Shown: one piece after another, positions 36,564-46,764 of the stretch
How positions within the stretch are numbered: the stretch's first letter is position 1
Layout of the letters: every line of letters starts with the position of its first letter
Assembly (NCBI RefSeq): GCF_902497785.1
Contig: NZ_CABVHK010000011.1
Coordinates: forward strand, 62,001-126,000
Direction: 5' to 3'
Length of the DNA: 64,000 nucleotides
Origin: Pseudomonas fluorescens
Lineage (GTDB): Bacteria; Pseudomonadota; Gammaproteobacteria; Pseudomonadales; Pseudomonadaceae
Position numbers and translations under genes: made by a program
Notes under the pieces: generated by a model
Told to the model about the DNA's origin: nothing
The model's database searches: none
The model's input: only the letters and a program-made list of their open reading frames with translations

Positions 36564-36610
36564 TTGAAATATAAGGATATTTATTGTTTTTCGAAGTGTC
36601 GTTGAAATAT
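36564..36610 (-). promoter_or_regulatory. Candidate upstream activator sites for HbcR
   Basis: TTGAAATAT occurs at 36564-36572 and again at 36602-36610 as direct repeats 38 bases apart. A dyad AAATAT-AAGG-ATATTT overlaps the first copy (36567-36582). The block is AT-rich and 15-60 bases upstream of the -24 box, somewhat closer than usual for enhancer sites. Confidence 0.45.
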
Positions 36611-36649
36611 TTATCTCTATCTTGAGACTTTATCTAGCAGGACCGGCCT

Positions 36650-36735
36650 CATCGCGGGCAAGCCCGCTCCCACAGGTTACTGAGTCAATCCGAAGAAACT
36701 AAGTCCCTGTGGGAGCGGGCTTGCCCGCGAAGAGG
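36650..36735. repeat. REP pair (inverted)
   Basis: CATCGCGGGCAAGCCCGCTC at the left and its inverse GAGCGGGCTTGCCCGCGA at the right, with a 34-base spacer. It lies between the activator gene's 3' end and the operon promoter. Confidence 0.85.
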
Positions 36736-36765
36736 CCGTGTCTAGCTATAGAGATTCATGTCTCT

Positions 36766-38181
36766 TTATGGAGACTCTGCAATCCCCAACGCCACCATCT
36801 TTTTGTACAACGTCGACCGCCCCAGCCCCAGTTGCGCCGCTGCCTCAATGACTTTCCCCCCACATTGCGTCAGGGCAGCTTCAATCAATTGCCGGTCAAA
36901 GCGCTCTCGCGCCTCGCTGAACGTTTCATGCGCAACCGGCTCAATCACCCGCAACTGCGCACGCTCCACCGGCGTGAACGTGCCAATCGCCGCGCGAATG
37001 TCCTGTGCATTCAACAGCAGATCATCACTGAGCAATGCCGCGCGCTCCAGCACGTTGCGCAGTTCGCGGATATTGCCTGGCCAGGCGTGCTGCCCCAGCA
37101 ATGACAGCGCTTCGCGGTTCAGTTCATGCTGGCTGCGCAGTTCTTCGAGGATGGCTTCGCTGAGTGCCGGCAAGTCATCGAGTCGATCCCGCAACGGCGG
37201 TACCTGGATCGGCAACACGTTGAGGCGGTAATACAGATCGGCGCGGAATTCGCCGCGTTTGATCGCCGCTTCAAGGTCGGTGGACGTTGCCGCGATCACC
37301 CGCACATCGCTCTGGATCACCTCATTGGAGCCGACCGGTTCGAATTCCTTTTCCTGCAATACCCGCAGCAGTTTGCTTTGCAACGGCAGCGGCATGTCGC
37401 CAATTTCATCGAGGAACAGCGTGCCGCCCTGGGCGATCTGCAGCTTGCCGGCGCGACCCTTGCGATCGGCGCCGGTAAATGCGCCGGGGGCAGTGCCGAA
37501 GAATTCGGCTTCCAGCAGCGCTTCGGGAATCGCCGCGCTGTTAATGCTGACGAAGGCTTTGTGCGCGCGTGGCGAGGCACCGTGAATCGCCTGCGCCAAC
37601 AGCTCTTTGCCGGTACCGGTCTCACCCAGCAGCAACACCGGCGATTCAGCGCTGGCACTGCGCCGGGCGCGGCGCTTGACTTCCAGGCTGGCGGCGCTGG
37701 TGCCAATGAAGTGCGCGAAGTTGTACTTGGTCTGCCGCGCCCGCAGCAGCGAGCGGGTGGAAGCGAGTTCTTCCTGCATGCTCATGTAGCGCTTGAGCAT
37801 CGGCGACAGGCTGCGCAATTCGTCGAACAGGGCAAACCCGATCGCGCCGATCACCACGCCGGCGTCGTCGTGAATCGGCAGGCGCATCACCACCAGCGGT
37901 TCTTTGGGGGTGTCTTGCATGTCGAGCAGAATCGGCCGACCGGTGCGCACCACTTCACGCAGCAGACTGCCGGGGATCACGCTTTCGCAGGGCTTGCCGA
38001 TGGCTATTTCGGCCGACTCCAGACCGAAGCGGCGTGCGTAACGCTCGTTCATCCAGACGATGTTGGCGTCGCGATCGACAATCACCGTGCCTTCACTCGA
38101 CTGCTCGATGATCTCGAACAAAGAGCGGATCGCCAACAGACGAACGCGCTGGTAATCCTTGAGGCTTTCGGTGGTGTTCAT
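36766..38181 (-). CDS. hbcR: Sigma-54-dependent activator of 3-hydroxybutyrate catabolism
   Basis: 471 residues. A PAS domain (about 20-130; GTVIVDRDANIVWMNERYA) precedes an AAA+ domain with Walker A GETGTGKE, the sigma-54 contact loop GAFTGA, and Walker B GTLFLDEIGD. The C-terminal Fis-type helix-turn-helix is GKVIEAAAQLGLGRSTLYKK. The PAS domain presumably senses a metabolite of the pathway. The neighbouring operon and its -24/-12 promoter make it the HbcR equivalent. A REP pair separates it from the promoter it should control. Confidence 0.9.
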   Translation of the reverse strand: MNTTESLKDYQRVRLLAIRSLFEIIEQSSEGTVIVDRDANIVWMNERYARRFGLESAEIAIGKPCESVIPGSLLREVVRTGRPILLDMQDTPKEPLVVMRLPIHDDAGVVIGAIGFALFDELRSLSPMLKRYMSMQEELASTRSLLRARQTKYNFAHFIGTSAASLEVKRRARRSASAESPVLLLGETGTGKELLAQAIHGASPRAHKAFVSINSAAIPEALLEAEFFGTAPGAFTGADRKGRAGKLQIAQGGTLFLDEIGDMPLPLQSKLLRVLQEKEFEPVGSNEVIQSDVRVIAATSTDLEAAIKRGEFRADLYYRLNVLPIQVPPLRDRLDDLPALSEAILEELRSQHELNREALSLLGQHAWPGNIRELRNVLERAALLSDDLLLNAQDIRAAIGTFTPVERAQLRVIEPVAHETFSEARERFDRQLIEAALTQCGGKVIEAAAQLGLGRSTLYKKMVALGIAESP

Positions 38182-38220
38182 GTTGGCTGATCCTGAGTGT
38201 GTGTGGCTTGTGCTGGCCTC

Positions 38221-38284
38221 TTCGCGAGCAGGCTCGCTCCCACAGTTGATCGCGTTTCAATGTGGGAGCGAGCCTGCTCGCGAA
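38221..38284. repeat. REP pair (inverted, short spacer)
   Basis: TTCGCGAGCAGGCTCGCTCC at 38221 and the inverse copy ending at 38284, only about 15 bases between arms. It lies between hbcR and the end of yejF. Confidence 0.85.
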
Positions 38285-38305
38285 AGGGGCGACTCGGTGT
38301 CGTGC

Positions 38306-39877
38306 CTACCGCGGATGCGCCGCCGCCAGCAGCTCTTTGGTATACGGATGCTGCGGCGAATCGAACACGTCGTGGCTGGCACCGCTTTCCACCACTTTGC
38401 CGTCCTTGATCACGATCATGTCGTGGGCGAGGGCGCGGACCACCGCCAGGTCGTGGCTGATAAACAGGTACGTCAGGCCATGCTTTTCCTGAAGCTGGCG
38501 GAGCAGGGCGACCACTTGTTTTTGCACCGTGCGATCCAGCGCCGAGGTCGGCTCGTCCAGCAGAATCAGCGCCGGCTTGAGCACCAGCGCCCGGGCAATG
38601 GCGATGCGCTGGCGTTGGCCGCCGGAGAATTCGTGGGGATAGCGATGGCGGCTTTGCGGGTCGAGGCCGACTTCCTGCAAGGCCCGAATCACCTCGGCCT
38701 TGCATTCGTCCGCCGTCAACTGGCTGTGCACTTCAAGCCCTTCGCTGATGATCTGCGCCACCGACATCCGCGGGCTCAGGCTGCCGAATGGGTCCTGGAA
38801 CACCACCTGCATTTTCTTGCGCCACGGCCGCAGCTGCTTTTGTGTCAGGCCGTCCAGCGCTTCACCCTGAAAACGAATGCCGCCTTCGGAGTCGAGCAGA
38901 CGCAGAATCGCCTGACCCAGTGTCGACTTGCCGGAACCGGACTCGCCGACAATCCCCAGGGTCTTGCCGCGCTGGACATTCAGGCTGATGCCGTCCACAG
39001 CGTTCAAGTACGTCTTGCGCTGAAACAGTCCGCCACTGAGAGGGAATCGCACGTGCAGATTGTCCACTTCTAGAACGTTCTCGCGCGCGTCCCGGGCCAA
39101 CGCTTCGCCTTCCGGTTCGGCGTTCAGCAGGACGCAGCTGTAAGGGTGCTTCGGCTCGGTGAACAGCGTTTCACAGGGCGCCTGTTCGACGATTTCCCCG
39201 GCCTTCATCACGCACACGCGCTGGGCAATGCTGCGCACCAGATTGAGGTCGTGACTGATCAGCAGCAGCGACATGCCGAGCCGCTGTTGCAGTGATTTGA
39301 GCAGGATCAGGATCTTGCGCTGCACCGTGACGTCGAGCGCCGTAGTCGGTTCGTCGGCGATCAACAATTCCGGTTCGCAAGCCAGGGCCATCGCGATCAT
39401 CACCCGCTGCCGCTGGCCGCCGGAGAGTTGATGGGGATAGGCCTTGAGCCGTTCCTTGGGTTTCTGGATACCCACCAGGTGCAGCAATTCGAGAATCCGT
39501 ACCTGTGCCGGTTTACCGGTCATTCCCTTGTGCAGCAGCAAGGTTTCGCCGATCTGCTTTTCAATGCTGTGCAGCGGGTTGAGCGAGGTCATCGGCTCCT
39601 GGAAAATCATCGCGATGCGATTGCCGCGCAGCTCGCGCAACACCTTCGATGAAGCGCCGAGCAGTTCCTTGCCGCGGTAACGAATGCTGCCAGTGGATTG
39701 GGTGCCGGTCTCGGGCAGCAATTGCAGGATCGAGTGTGCGGTCACCGATTTGCCGGATCCCGACTCGCCGACCAGCGCCAGGCATTCGCCGGGGCGGATG
39801 TCCAGGCACAGATTGCGCACCACGGTCTGGCCATTGAAGGCCACGCAGAGGTCACGGATTTCGATCAGGTTGCTCAT
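38306..39877 (-). CDS. yejF: Microcin C/peptide ABC transporter, double ATP-binding protein
   Basis: 523 residues with two complete ABC domains: Walker [13 protein letters not shown] and [12 protein letters not shown], signatures [15 protein letters not shown] and [15 protein letters not shown]. Each half ends with the oligopeptide-transporter C-terminal extension. It belongs to the yejABEF operon, which imports peptides and, in Escherichia coli, microcin C. The start at 39877 places the N-terminus at [12 protein letters not shown], 17 bases after the yejE stop. Confidence 0.93.
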   Translation of the reverse strand: MSNLIEIRDLCVAFNGQTVVRNLCLDIRPGECLALVGESGSGKSVTAHSILQLLPETGTQSTGSIRYRGKELLGASSKVLRELRGNRIAMIFQEPMTSLNPLHSIEKQIGETLLLHKGMTGKPAQVRILELLHLVGIQKPKERLKAYPHQLSGGQRQRVMIAMALACEPELLIADEPTTALDVTVQRKILILLKSLQQRLGMSLLLISHDLNLVRSIAQRVCVMKAGEIVEQAPCETLFTEPKHPYSCVLLNAEPEGEALARDARENVLEVDNLHVRFPLSGGLFQRKTYLNAVDGISLNVQRGKTLGIVGESGSGKSTLGQAILRLLDSEGGIRFQGEALDGLTQKQLRPWRKKMQVVFQDPFGSLSPRMSVAQIISEGLEVHSQLTADECKAEVIRALQEVGLDPQSRHRYPHEFSGGQRQRIAIARALVLKPALILLDEPTSALDRTVQKQVVALLRQLQEKHGLTYLFISHDLAVVRALAHDMIVIKDGKVVESGASHDVFDSPQHPYTKELLAAAHPR

Positions 39878-39893
39878 ATCAACGTCCGCTTGA

Positions 39894-40916
39894 TCAAGAT
39901 CGAGGGTCAAAGGCATCTCGCAACGCCTCACCGATAAACACCAGCAAAGAAAGAATCAACGCCAGCGTGAAAAACGCGGTCAGGCCCAGCCATGGTGCTT
40001 GCAGGTTCTGCTTGCCCTGACCGATCAACTCGCCCAGCGAAGCACTGCCGGCCGGCATGCCGAAACCGAGAAAATCCAGCGCGGTCAGCGTCGATATCGC
40101 CCCGGTCAAAATGAACGGCAGGTAACTCAGGGTCGCGTTCATCGCGTTGGGCAGGATGTGCCGCACGATCACCTTGCGGTCAGTCAGGCCCAGCGCACGC
40201 GCGGCTTTGACGTATTCCAGGTTGCGCCCGCGCAGGAACTCGGCGCGCACCACGTCCACCAGCGCCAGCCAGGAAAACAACGCCATGATCCCCAGCAACC
40301 ACCAGAAATTCGGCTCGACGAACCCCGACAGAATGATCAACAAATACAACACCGGCAAACCCGACCAGACCTCCAGCAAGCGCTGACCGATCAGGTCCAC
40401 CCAGCCACCGTAATAGCCTTGCAGCGCGCCGGCGGCGATGCCGATCAGCGCGCTGACAACGGTCAGCATCAGCGCAAACAGAATCGACACCCGCGCGCCG
40501 AAAATCACCCGGGCCAACACATCGCGCGCCTGATCGTCGGTGCCCAGCCAATTGACGCTCGACGGCGGGCTCGGCGCCGGTTTGTTCAGCTCGTAATTGG
40601 GCGTGTCGTCGCTGAACGGGATCGGCGGGAATAGCATCCAGCCGCCGTCCTTGTTGATCAGCTTCTGCACATAGTCACTGCGATAGTCGGCCTGGAACGG
40701 CAGTTGTCCGCCGAACTCCTGTTCGGTGTGGCGCTTGAAGGCCGGGAAGTACAACGAGCCCTGATAGCTGACCACCAGCGGTTTGTCGTTGGCGATCAGT
40801 TCGCCGCCTAGGGTCAGCAGAAACAGGCCGATAAACAACCACAGCGACCACCAGCCGCGACGGTTTTTCTTGAAGCGCTCGAAACGTCGACGCGCCAACG
40901 GCGAGAGCTTGAACAT
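39894..40916 (-). CDS. yejE: Peptide ABC transporter permease
   Basis: 340 residues, OppC/DppC type with a long N-terminal periplasmic loop (residues 45-130) containing LYFPAFKRHTEQEFGG, characteristic of YejE. The ATPase-contact loop is EYVKAARALGLTDRKVIVRHIL near residue 235. Its ATG overlaps the yejB stop (TGATG). Confidence 0.93.
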   Translation of the reverse strand: MFKLSPLARRRFERFKKNRRGWWSLWLFIGLFLLTLGGELIANDKPLVVSYQGSLYFPAFKRHTEQEFGGQLPFQADYRSDYVQKLINKDGGWMLFPPIPFSDDTPNYELNKPAPSPPSSVNWLGTDDQARDVLARVIFGARVSILFALMLTVVSALIGIAAGALQGYYGGWVDLIGQRLLEVWSGLPVLYLLIILSGFVEPNFWWLLGIMALFSWLALVDVVRAEFLRGRNLEYVKAARALGLTDRKVIVRHILPNAMNATLSYLPFILTGAISTLTALDFLGFGMPAGSASLGELIGQGKQNLQAPWLGLTAFFTLALILSLLVFIGEALRDAFDPRS

Positions 40917-41977
40917 CAGGCGTTCCTCGCGGCGAAGTCGATACGCGGATCGACCAGGGTGTAGCAGAGGTCGCCGACCAGTTTTATCAGGAGGCCGAAC
41001 AGCGTGAAGATGAACAGCGAGCCGAACACCACCGGATAGTCCCGCGACACTGCCGCTTCGTAACTCATGCGGCCGAGGCCGTCGAGGGAGAAGATCACTT
41101 CGATCAGCAGCGAACCGGCAAAAAATACGCTGATGAACGCCTGGGGAATGCCCGACACCACCAACAGCATCGCGTTGCGGAACACGTGGCCGTAGAGCAC
41201 GCGGCGTTCGCTCATGCCTTTGGCGCGGGCGGTGACCACGTACTGGCGAGTGATTTCGTTGAGGAAGGAGTTCTTGGTGAGGATGGTCAACGTGGCGAAA
41301 CCTCCGATCACCAGCGCCGTTACCGGCAATACCAGGTGCCAGAAGTAGTCGGCGATCTTGCCCACGGTGGACAGCGATTCAAAGTTGTCCGAGACCAGGC
41401 CGCGCACGGGGAACCAGTTCAGCGAGGTGCCGCCGGCGAACACCACGATCAGGAACATCGCGAACAGGAACGCCGGCATCGCGTAACCGATGATGATCGC
41501 GGTGCTGCTCCAGATGTCGAAATGGCTGCCATGGTGCACGGCTTTGCGGATGCCCAGCGGGATCGACACCAGATAAGTAATGAGCGTCGCCCACAGACCG
41601 AGGGAAATGGTCACCGGCATTTTTTCCAGGATCAGGTCGGTGACCGTGGCGCCGCGGAAAAAGCTTTTGCCGAAGTCCAGTTGCGCATAGCTCTTGAGCA
41701 TCAGCCACAGGCGTTCCGGGGCCGGTTTGTCGAAGCCGTACTGTTTTTCGATTTCCTTGATCAGCTGCGGGTCGAGGCCGCGACTGGCGCGCGAACTGCC
41801 GCTCATGACCTCACTCGAACCACCGCCGACACTGGCGCCGCCGATGCCTTGCAGATGCGCAATCGCCTGTTCCACCGGGCCACCCGGTGCGGCCTGAACG
41901 ATGACGAAGTTGACCAGAAGAATGATCACCAGCGTCGGAATGATCAGCAGCAAGCGCCGCAGTATATAAGCCCACAT
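40916..41977 (-). CDS. yejB: Peptide ABC transporter permease
   Basis: 353 residues, OppB/DppB type. The first helix is [21 protein letters not shown], followed by the periplasmic stretch with [19 protein letters not shown]. The contact loop is [21 protein letters not shown] near residue 255. Its start overlaps the yejA stop (TGATG), so the two are translationally coupled. Confidence 0.93.
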   Translation of the reverse strand: MWAYILRRLLLIIPTLVIILLVNFVIVQAAPGGPVEQAIAHLQGIGGASVGGGSSEVMSGSSRASRGLDPQLIKEIEKQYGFDKPAPERLWLMLKSYAQLDFGKSFFRGATVTDLILEKMPVTISLGLWATLITYLVSIPLGIRKAVHHGSHFDIWSSTAIIIGYAMPAFLFAMFLIVVFAGGTSLNWFPVRGLVSDNFESLSTVGKIADYFWHLVLPVTALVIGGFATLTILTKNSFLNEITRQYVVTARAKGMSERRVLYGHVFRNAMLLVVSGIPQAFISVFFAGSLLIEVIFSLDGLGRMSYEAAVSRDYPVVFGSLFIFTLFGLLIKLVGDLCYTLVDPRIDFAARNA

Positions 41978-43845
41978 CAGTGCGGCCCTCCGGGTCTGCC
42001 GCGCTTGATCAGTTCGGCAGTCATCTGTTGGTTGGTCAGCGGCGTGGTGCTTACTTCCCACCAACTCTCGATGGCTTCGTCATTGGCGGCCTGCACACTC
42101 GGAATGCCAAAGCGGTTCCACCACACGGTCGAGCTGCCCGGCGGGTAATAATTAGGAATCCAGTAGTAGTTCCATTGCAGCACCCGGTCCAGCGCATGGG
42201 CGTAGCGCAACATGTCGGCCTGGGTGGTGGCGCGGACCAGGCCGTTGACCAGCGTATCCACCGCCGGGTTTTTCAGCACCATGTAATTGTTCGAGCCCGG
42301 ATCGTTGGCCGCCGCAGAGCCGAAATAGTTAGTCAGCTCGTTGCCCGGCGACGTGGTGACCGGGTAGCCGGTGACGATCATGTCGTAATCCCGGGACATC
42401 AGGCGGTTGACGTACTGGGACGAATCGATGCGGCGGATGTTCAGGTCGATGCCGATCTGTTTCAGCGTACGTTTGTACGGCAGCAGCAAACGGTCCATGC
42501 CGTTCTGGCTGACCAGGAAGGTAAAACTCAACGGCTTGCCTTCGGCGTTCACCAGTTGGTCGCCATCGGGTTTGAAACCGGCCTGCTCAAGCAGATCCAG
42601 CGCCTGCAGTTGTTTGTCGCGGATCACGCCGCTGCCGTCGGTCTTCGGTGCTTCGAAGACTTGAGTGAACACTTCATCGGGGATCTGCCCGCGCAAGGGT
42701 TCCAGAATGGCCAGCTCGGCGGCATCGGGCAGGCTGCGCGCGGCGAGGTCGGTGTTGGAGAAGAAGCTCTGCTGGCGAATATACAGATTGCGCATCATCT
42801 GCCGATTGCTCCATTCGAAATCCCAGAGCATCACCAGCGCCTGACGGACGCTGCGGTCCTGGAACAGCGGATTTTGCAGGTTGAACACGAAGCCTTGCGC
42901 CGATTGCGGGGCGTTTTGCGCCAGATGCGCCTTTTGCAGGCGGCCGTCGCTGAGGGCCGGGCTGTCGTAGCCGATGGAGTAGCCGGTGGCGGAGAATTCG
43001 CGGTTGTAGTCGTAGGCGCCGCCGCGCAGCACCTGACGCGCGACGTCGGTATCACCAAAGTACTCGATACTGAAGTGATCGAAATTGTACAGGCCGCGGC
43101 TGACCGGCAAATCCTTGCCCCACCAGTCAGGGTTGCGCTCGAAGGTGATGCTGCGTCCTGAGTCGACCTTACTCACCTTGTACGGGCCACTGCCCAGTGG
43201 CGGTTCGTAACCACCGCCGCCGGCGAAGTCGCGGGTTTTCCACCAGTGCTCGGGGAAGACCGGCAAGGTCGCGATATCGAGGGGCAGGGTGCGGTTTTCG
43301 CTGCTTTTGAAGTCGAACCGAACCGTCAGCGGCGATTCCACTTCGACACCTTTGATGTCGGCGAACTGGGTGCGATAGCGCAGGCTGCCTTGGGTCATCA
43401 GCAGGTCGAAGGTGTAGCGCACGTCTTGCGCGGTGATCGGTTGTCCATCGGCAAAACGGGCTTTGGGGTTCAGGTAGAAACGCAGCGACAAACCGTCATC
43501 CGAGCGCTCCATCTTCTGTGCGACCAGACCGTACACGGTGTAGGGCTCATCCTGGGAACGCTGAGCCAGCGGCGAATAAATCAAACCGTCGATCTGCGTC
43601 ACGCCGATGCCTTTGTCTATATAAGGCAGGACATGATCGAAGTGACCGATTTCGATGGCCGAACGACGCATCGTCCCGCCCTTGGGGGCTTGCGGATTGG
43701 TGTAGGCAAAATGACTGAAGCCGGCAGGGTATTTCGCCGGTTCACCGTAGACGGTCAACGCATGTTGGGGAGCGGCATTCACACCGGCGGCGCCCAACAG
43801 CAGGGCCACGGCAGTGAACAGCAAAGTAGGGAAAGCCAGTCGCAT
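41977..43845 (-). CDS. yejA: Peptide ABC transporter substrate-binding protein
   Basis: 622 residues. Residues 1-25 are a signal peptide ([17 protein letters not shown]). The mature protein is of family 5 (SBP_bac_5): [15 protein letters not shown] near residue 47 and [22 protein letters not shown] in the middle are typical of YejA. First gene of the four-gene operon yejABEF; the next three genes overlap or abut, so expression is probably from one promoter upstream of 43845. Confidence 0.93.
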   Translation of the reverse strand: MRLAFPTLLFTAVALLLGAAGVNAAPQHALTVYGEPAKYPAGFSHFAYTNPQAPKGGTMRRSAIEIGHFDHVLPYIDKGIGVTQIDGLIYSPLAQRSQDEPYTVYGLVAQKMERSDDGLSLRFYLNPKARFADGQPITAQDVRYTFDLLMTQGSLRYRTQFADIKGVEVESPLTVRFDFKSSENRTLPLDIATLPVFPEHWWKTRDFAGGGGYEPPLGSGPYKVSKVDSGRSITFERNPDWWGKDLPVSRGLYNFDHFSIEYFGDTDVARQVLRGGAYDYNREFSATGYSIGYDSPALSDGRLQKAHLAQNAPQSAQGFVFNLQNPLFQDRSVRQALVMLWDFEWSNRQMMRNLYIRQQSFFSNTDLAARSLPDAAELAILEPLRGQIPDEVFTQVFEAPKTDGSGVIRDKQLQALDLLEQAGFKPDGDQLVNAEGKPLSFTFLVSQNGMDRLLLPYKRTLKQIGIDLNIRRIDSSQYVNRLMSRDYDMIVTGYPVTTSPGNELTNYFGSAAANDPGSNNYMVLKNPAVDTLVNGLVRATTQADMLRYAHALDRVLQWNYYWIPNYYPPGSSTVWWNRFGIPSVQAANDEAIESWWEVSTTPLTNQQMTAELIKRGRPGGPH

Positions 43846-43918
43846 TGTCAGCCTTAGAGCCGGGTGGTCGATAAGCGCAATTTGTACGCTAGCGGCGCGT
43901 CCCTCGCCACTGAAACAC

Positions 43919-43945
43919 AACGGCCCACCAAAAAGGCGGGCCGTT
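43919..43945 (-). terminator. Terminator after the parvulin gene
   Basis: On the minus strand AACGGCCCGCC-TTTTT-GGTGGGCCGTT, an 11-bp stem with one G-T pair, about 22 bases past the ppiC stop. It separates the parvulin transcript from the yej operon. Confidence 0.6.
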
Positions 43946-43966
43946 GCGCGGTAACTGTCGAATCAA

Positions 43967-44248
43967 TCAGTCCTGACGACTGGTCACTTCCAGCAGGTGG
44001 TAACCGAACTGGGTCTTGACCGGGCCTTGCACCACGTTCAGCGGTGCGCTGAAGACCACGGTGTCGAACTCCTTGACCATCTGGCCTGGACCGAACGAGC
44101 CCAGATCACCGCCCTGACGGCTGGACGGGCAGGTGGAGTTGGCTTTGGCGATTTCGGCGAAATCGGCGCCGCCTTCGATCTGGGTTTTCAGTTCGTTGCA
44201 CTTGTCTTCGCTGGCGACCAGGATGTGACGGGCAGTGGCTTTAGGCAT
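43967..44248 (-). CDS. ppiC: Peptidyl-prolyl isomerase, parvulin (PpiC type)
   Basis: 93 residues, a stand-alone parvulin domain without signal peptide, so cytoplasmic. Motifs ARHILV at the start, GGDLGSFGPGQMVKEFDTVVF in the middle and VKTQFGYHLLEV at the end carry the two active-site histidines of the family. It catalyses cis-trans isomerisation of X-Pro bonds. Size equals the 93-residue E. coli PpiC. Monocistronic by layout. Confidence 0.93.
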   Translation of the reverse strand: MPKATARHILVASEDKCNELKTQIEGGADFAEIAKANSTCPSSRQGGDLGSFGPGQMVKEFDTVVFSAPLNVVQGPVKTQFGYHLLEVTSRQD

Positions 44249-44333
44249 GGGTAAATACTCCTTTCAATGTTCAGTAAAGTGCTGAGCCTACCGGATTCAG
44301 TGGTCCATTTCTTCTCAAAGTTCCTTCGGCTAC

Positions 44334-45221
44334 TTACAGGCCAGCCTTTCGCAGGCGTTCGGCATGTTGCACATAGAGATCAAGCGGGTCGATGCCATGG
44401 CGCACCCGACCGGCCGTCTGGTTGATGCTGTCCAGATGATCCAGCGGGTAGTCGGAACGGATCACCTTGCCCAGATGGGAACTGAAGCGCCCGACCATCC
44501 CGTCGTTCTGGTCCGCTTCGATCGTGAAGTAGCGGGAAAACGCGCGGGAAAATCCGTTCAATGGGTCCAGCGCGTTGAGCCCTTCATCAAGAATGCTCCC
44601 CTGCAAGGTGCCGCTCCAGGAATAGTAGCGGACCCCGTCGACCAGTTCGCGACCCTTGCCACCCCAGGTTTTTGGCAGCCCTTGCGGGTACTTTTGATTA
44701 AACGCGCTGACCCCTTCAGTGGTCAGCGCATTCAGCGCGGCAACCGCATTTTGCGGCAGCTGAGGGTTGCCACTGAGCAACGACAGGAAATCGGCGAACA
44801 AGGTCACCACCGCTTCGGCAGCGCGTTCCGGAAGGTGTCCCGGCGTCAATGCCTTGCGCAGGAAATCGGCCAGTTCGGAGCCGTGGTTCGGGCCGCTGAC
44901 CGACGTCACCGATGCCACAACCTGCGGTGCGATTGCAGCGGCAAAACGTGCGGCCAGTGCCCCTTGGCTATGGCCGATCAGGTTGACTTTGTCTGCGCCA
45001 GTGCCTTCCAGCACGCGATCAATCTGTGCGAGAAGCTGTTCACCGCGCGCTTCATTGGTATGGGTTGCCGACAGGTGCGGGATGAACACTCGGGCGCCGG
45101 AGCTCCTGAGGGCTTGTTTGACGTCGCGGAAGAGTTCGATTGGGCCGATTCGATCGAATCCGAACAGCCCGTGGACCAGCAGGATGGGATAGAGAGTGCT
45201 TGCATTCCGTTGCATGTTCAT
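44334..45221 (-). CDS. Triacylglycerol lipase, family I (no signal peptide seen)
   Basis: 295 residues. The nucleophile elbow is GHSQG (S85), preceded by the oxyanion-hole strand ILLVHGLFGF. D240 in QNDGMV and H262 in DHLDSINQ complete the triad with the spacing of Pseudomonas family I.1 lipases. SHLGKVIRSDYPLDHLD contains the calcium-site region. Secreted relatives have a signal peptide and a foldase gene; here the protein starts about ten residues before the first catalytic strand and no foldase is adjacent. That resembles the P. fragi-like short lipases. Longer in-frame upstream sequence does not look like a signal peptide. Confidence 0.88.
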   Translation of the reverse strand: MNMQRNASTLYPILLVHGLFGFDRIGPIELFRDVKQALRSSGARVFIPHLSATHTNEARGEQLLAQIDRVLEGTGADKVNLIGHSQGALAARFAAAIAPQVVASVTSVSGPNHGSELADFLRKALTPGHLPERAAEAVVTLFADFLSLLSGNPQLPQNAVAALNALTTEGVSAFNQKYPQGLPKTWGGKGRELVDGVRYYSWSGTLQGSILDEGLNALDPLNGFSRAFSRYFTIEADQNDGMVGRFSSHLGKVIRSDYPLDHLDSINQTAGRVRHGIDPLDLYVQHAERLRKAGL

Positions 45222-45441
45222 ACCTTTTCGCGGGAGTTCATGAGTGAGCCTGGGCCTCACTCTAAAGCACTCCGATGTGCGGGCGATGTATGAAAAAGAC
45301 GCTGTGATTTGGGGAAAACGGAATAGAGAAAGTACGAATATTCGAATCTGTAGGCGGTCCTTTTCGGAATGTCCAGACATCCTTTAATCGGAGGTAGCGC
45401 AGAGTCCTGCAATGGCCTACCTCCGGAATGTCATTTGCCTT

Positions 45442-46515
45442 TCAGCCCTGTGCCGCTCGCAACCGCTGCGCCGCCTGCCGCAACAACGCTTGCGTCCCGG
45501 CCCACCCCAGGCAACCGTCCGTCACCGATACGCCATACTGCAGCGAAGGGCTCAACGGCTGGCAACCTTCGAACAAATGGCTCTCGATCATCATCCCGAT
45601 CAACGTTCGATCACCTTGCAAACGTTGTTCGAGCACATCGTTGAACACGGCGGGTTGACGCAGCGGGTCTTTGCCGCTGTTGGCGTGGCTGCAATCGACC
45701 ATGATCCGTGCCGGGATCTTCAGTTTGCCCAGATCACCGTTCACTCGGGCGACACTGTCGCGGTCGTAGTTCGGGCCGCGATGGCCGCCGCGAAGGACCA
45801 GATGAGTGTCGGCATTGCCCGGGGTCTGGATGATGGCGGGGTGACCCTGGCTGTCGACGCCGAAGTGCCGGTGGGGGTGGGCGGCGGAGCGCATGGCGTC
45901 GCAGGCCACTCCGACGCCGCCATCGGTGCCATTCTTGAAGCCGACCGGCATGGCCAGGCCGCTGGCCATTTCCCGGTGGATCTGCGATTCGGTGGTGCGC
46001 GCGCCGATGGCCACCCAGCTGAGCAGGTCGTCGAAGTAGCCGGCGGCCATCGGTTGCAGCAGTTCAGTGGCAATCGGCAAGCCGAGCAGGAGCATTTCGC
46101 GCATCAGTTCGCGGGACAGGCTCAGACCACTGGCCATGTCATCGCTGCCATCCAGATGTGGATCGTACGCCAGGCCTTTCCAGCCAACGGTGGTCCGCGG
46201 TTTTTCGACGTAGGCGCGCATCACCAGGAGCATTTCGTGACTGACTTCGGCGGCGAGGCGGGCGAGGTGGCTGGCGTATTCGAGGGCGGATCGGGGGTCG
46301 TGGATCGAGCAAGGTCCGACGATCACCAGCAAACGGGTGTCTTCACCGTTGAGGATCGCGCGAACCGCGTCGCGATGGGAGGCGACCTGGCGGGTCAGGG
46401 CATTGCTGAGGGGCAGTTGCTGTTTGAGTTGCAATGAGCTTGGCAGGCGCAGGGTCAGCGCTTCATTGGCAGGGCTCAGGGTGGACAACGGCAGAGCAGA
46501 GACGGACGAGTTCAT
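45442..46515 (-). CDS. aroF: 3-deoxy-7-phosphoheptulonate (DAHP) synthase, class I
   Basis: 357 residues. LVIVGPCSIHDP is the phosphoenolpyruvate/metal-site motif of class I DAHP synthases; RAYVEKPRTTVGWKGLAYDP, GFKNGTDGG and MVDCSHANSGKD follow in standard order. It catalyses the first step of aromatic amino acid biosynthesis. Which end product inhibits it (Tyr, Phe or Trp) cannot be settled by eye. Its leader encodes a Phe/Tyr/Trp-rich peptide and an attenuator, so expression should respond to charged aromatic tRNAs. Confidence 0.93.
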   Translation of the reverse strand: MNSSVSALPLSTLSPANEALTLRLPSSLQLKQQLPLSNALTRQVASHRDAVRAILNGEDTRLLVIVGPCSIHDPRSALEYASHLARLAAEVSHEMLLVMRAYVEKPRTTVGWKGLAYDPHLDGSDDMASGLSLSRELMREMLLLGLPIATELLQPMAAGYFDDLLSWVAIGARTTESQIHREMASGLAMPVGFKNGTDGGVGVACDAMRSAAHPHRHFGVDSQGHPAIIQTPGNADTHLVLRGGHRGPNYDRDSVARVNGDLGKLKIPARIMVDCSHANSGKDPLRQPAVFNDVLEQRLQGDRTLIGMMIESHLFEGCQPLSPSLQYGVSVTDGCLGWAGTQALLRQAAQRLRAAQG

Positions 46516-46563
46516 GGTCAGGCTTCCTGGGCAGGCGGCGGGTTCGTTCCCGCGCGCTCGGCC

Positions 46564-46716
46564 CTATTGGGGTGTTCGACAATTGGCCGGATTGGCTGCG
46601 TGTGTGTGCTTGCCACCTGTAGGTGACCGATCGGAGGCGGCAGGCTGTCCCGAGCGGAAGCTGGTAAATCGCCATGCGGTAAAGAGGTCGTAACGGTAAT
46701 AAGTGGCGTCGTTCAT
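46564..46716 (-). CDS. Small ORF between attenuator and aroF, aromatic-rich N-terminus
   Basis: 50 codons with a plausible ribosome binding site (GAGGATTTACACC before ATG). The first 17 residues, MNDATYYRYDLFTAWRF, contain three Tyr, two Phe and one Trp; the rest is low in aromatic residues and unlike any family I know. It lies wholly between the attenuator and the aroF start. It could be a second regulatory leader or a small co-translated protein, or it may not be a gene. Confidence 0.45.
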   Translation of the reverse strand: MNDATYYRYDLFTAWRFTSFRSGQPAASDRSPTGGKHTHAANPANCRTPQ

Positions 46717-46764
46717 GGTGTAAATCCTCAAATTGTCAGGTGTTGCCGAAAAGTGGCGGGGCTG

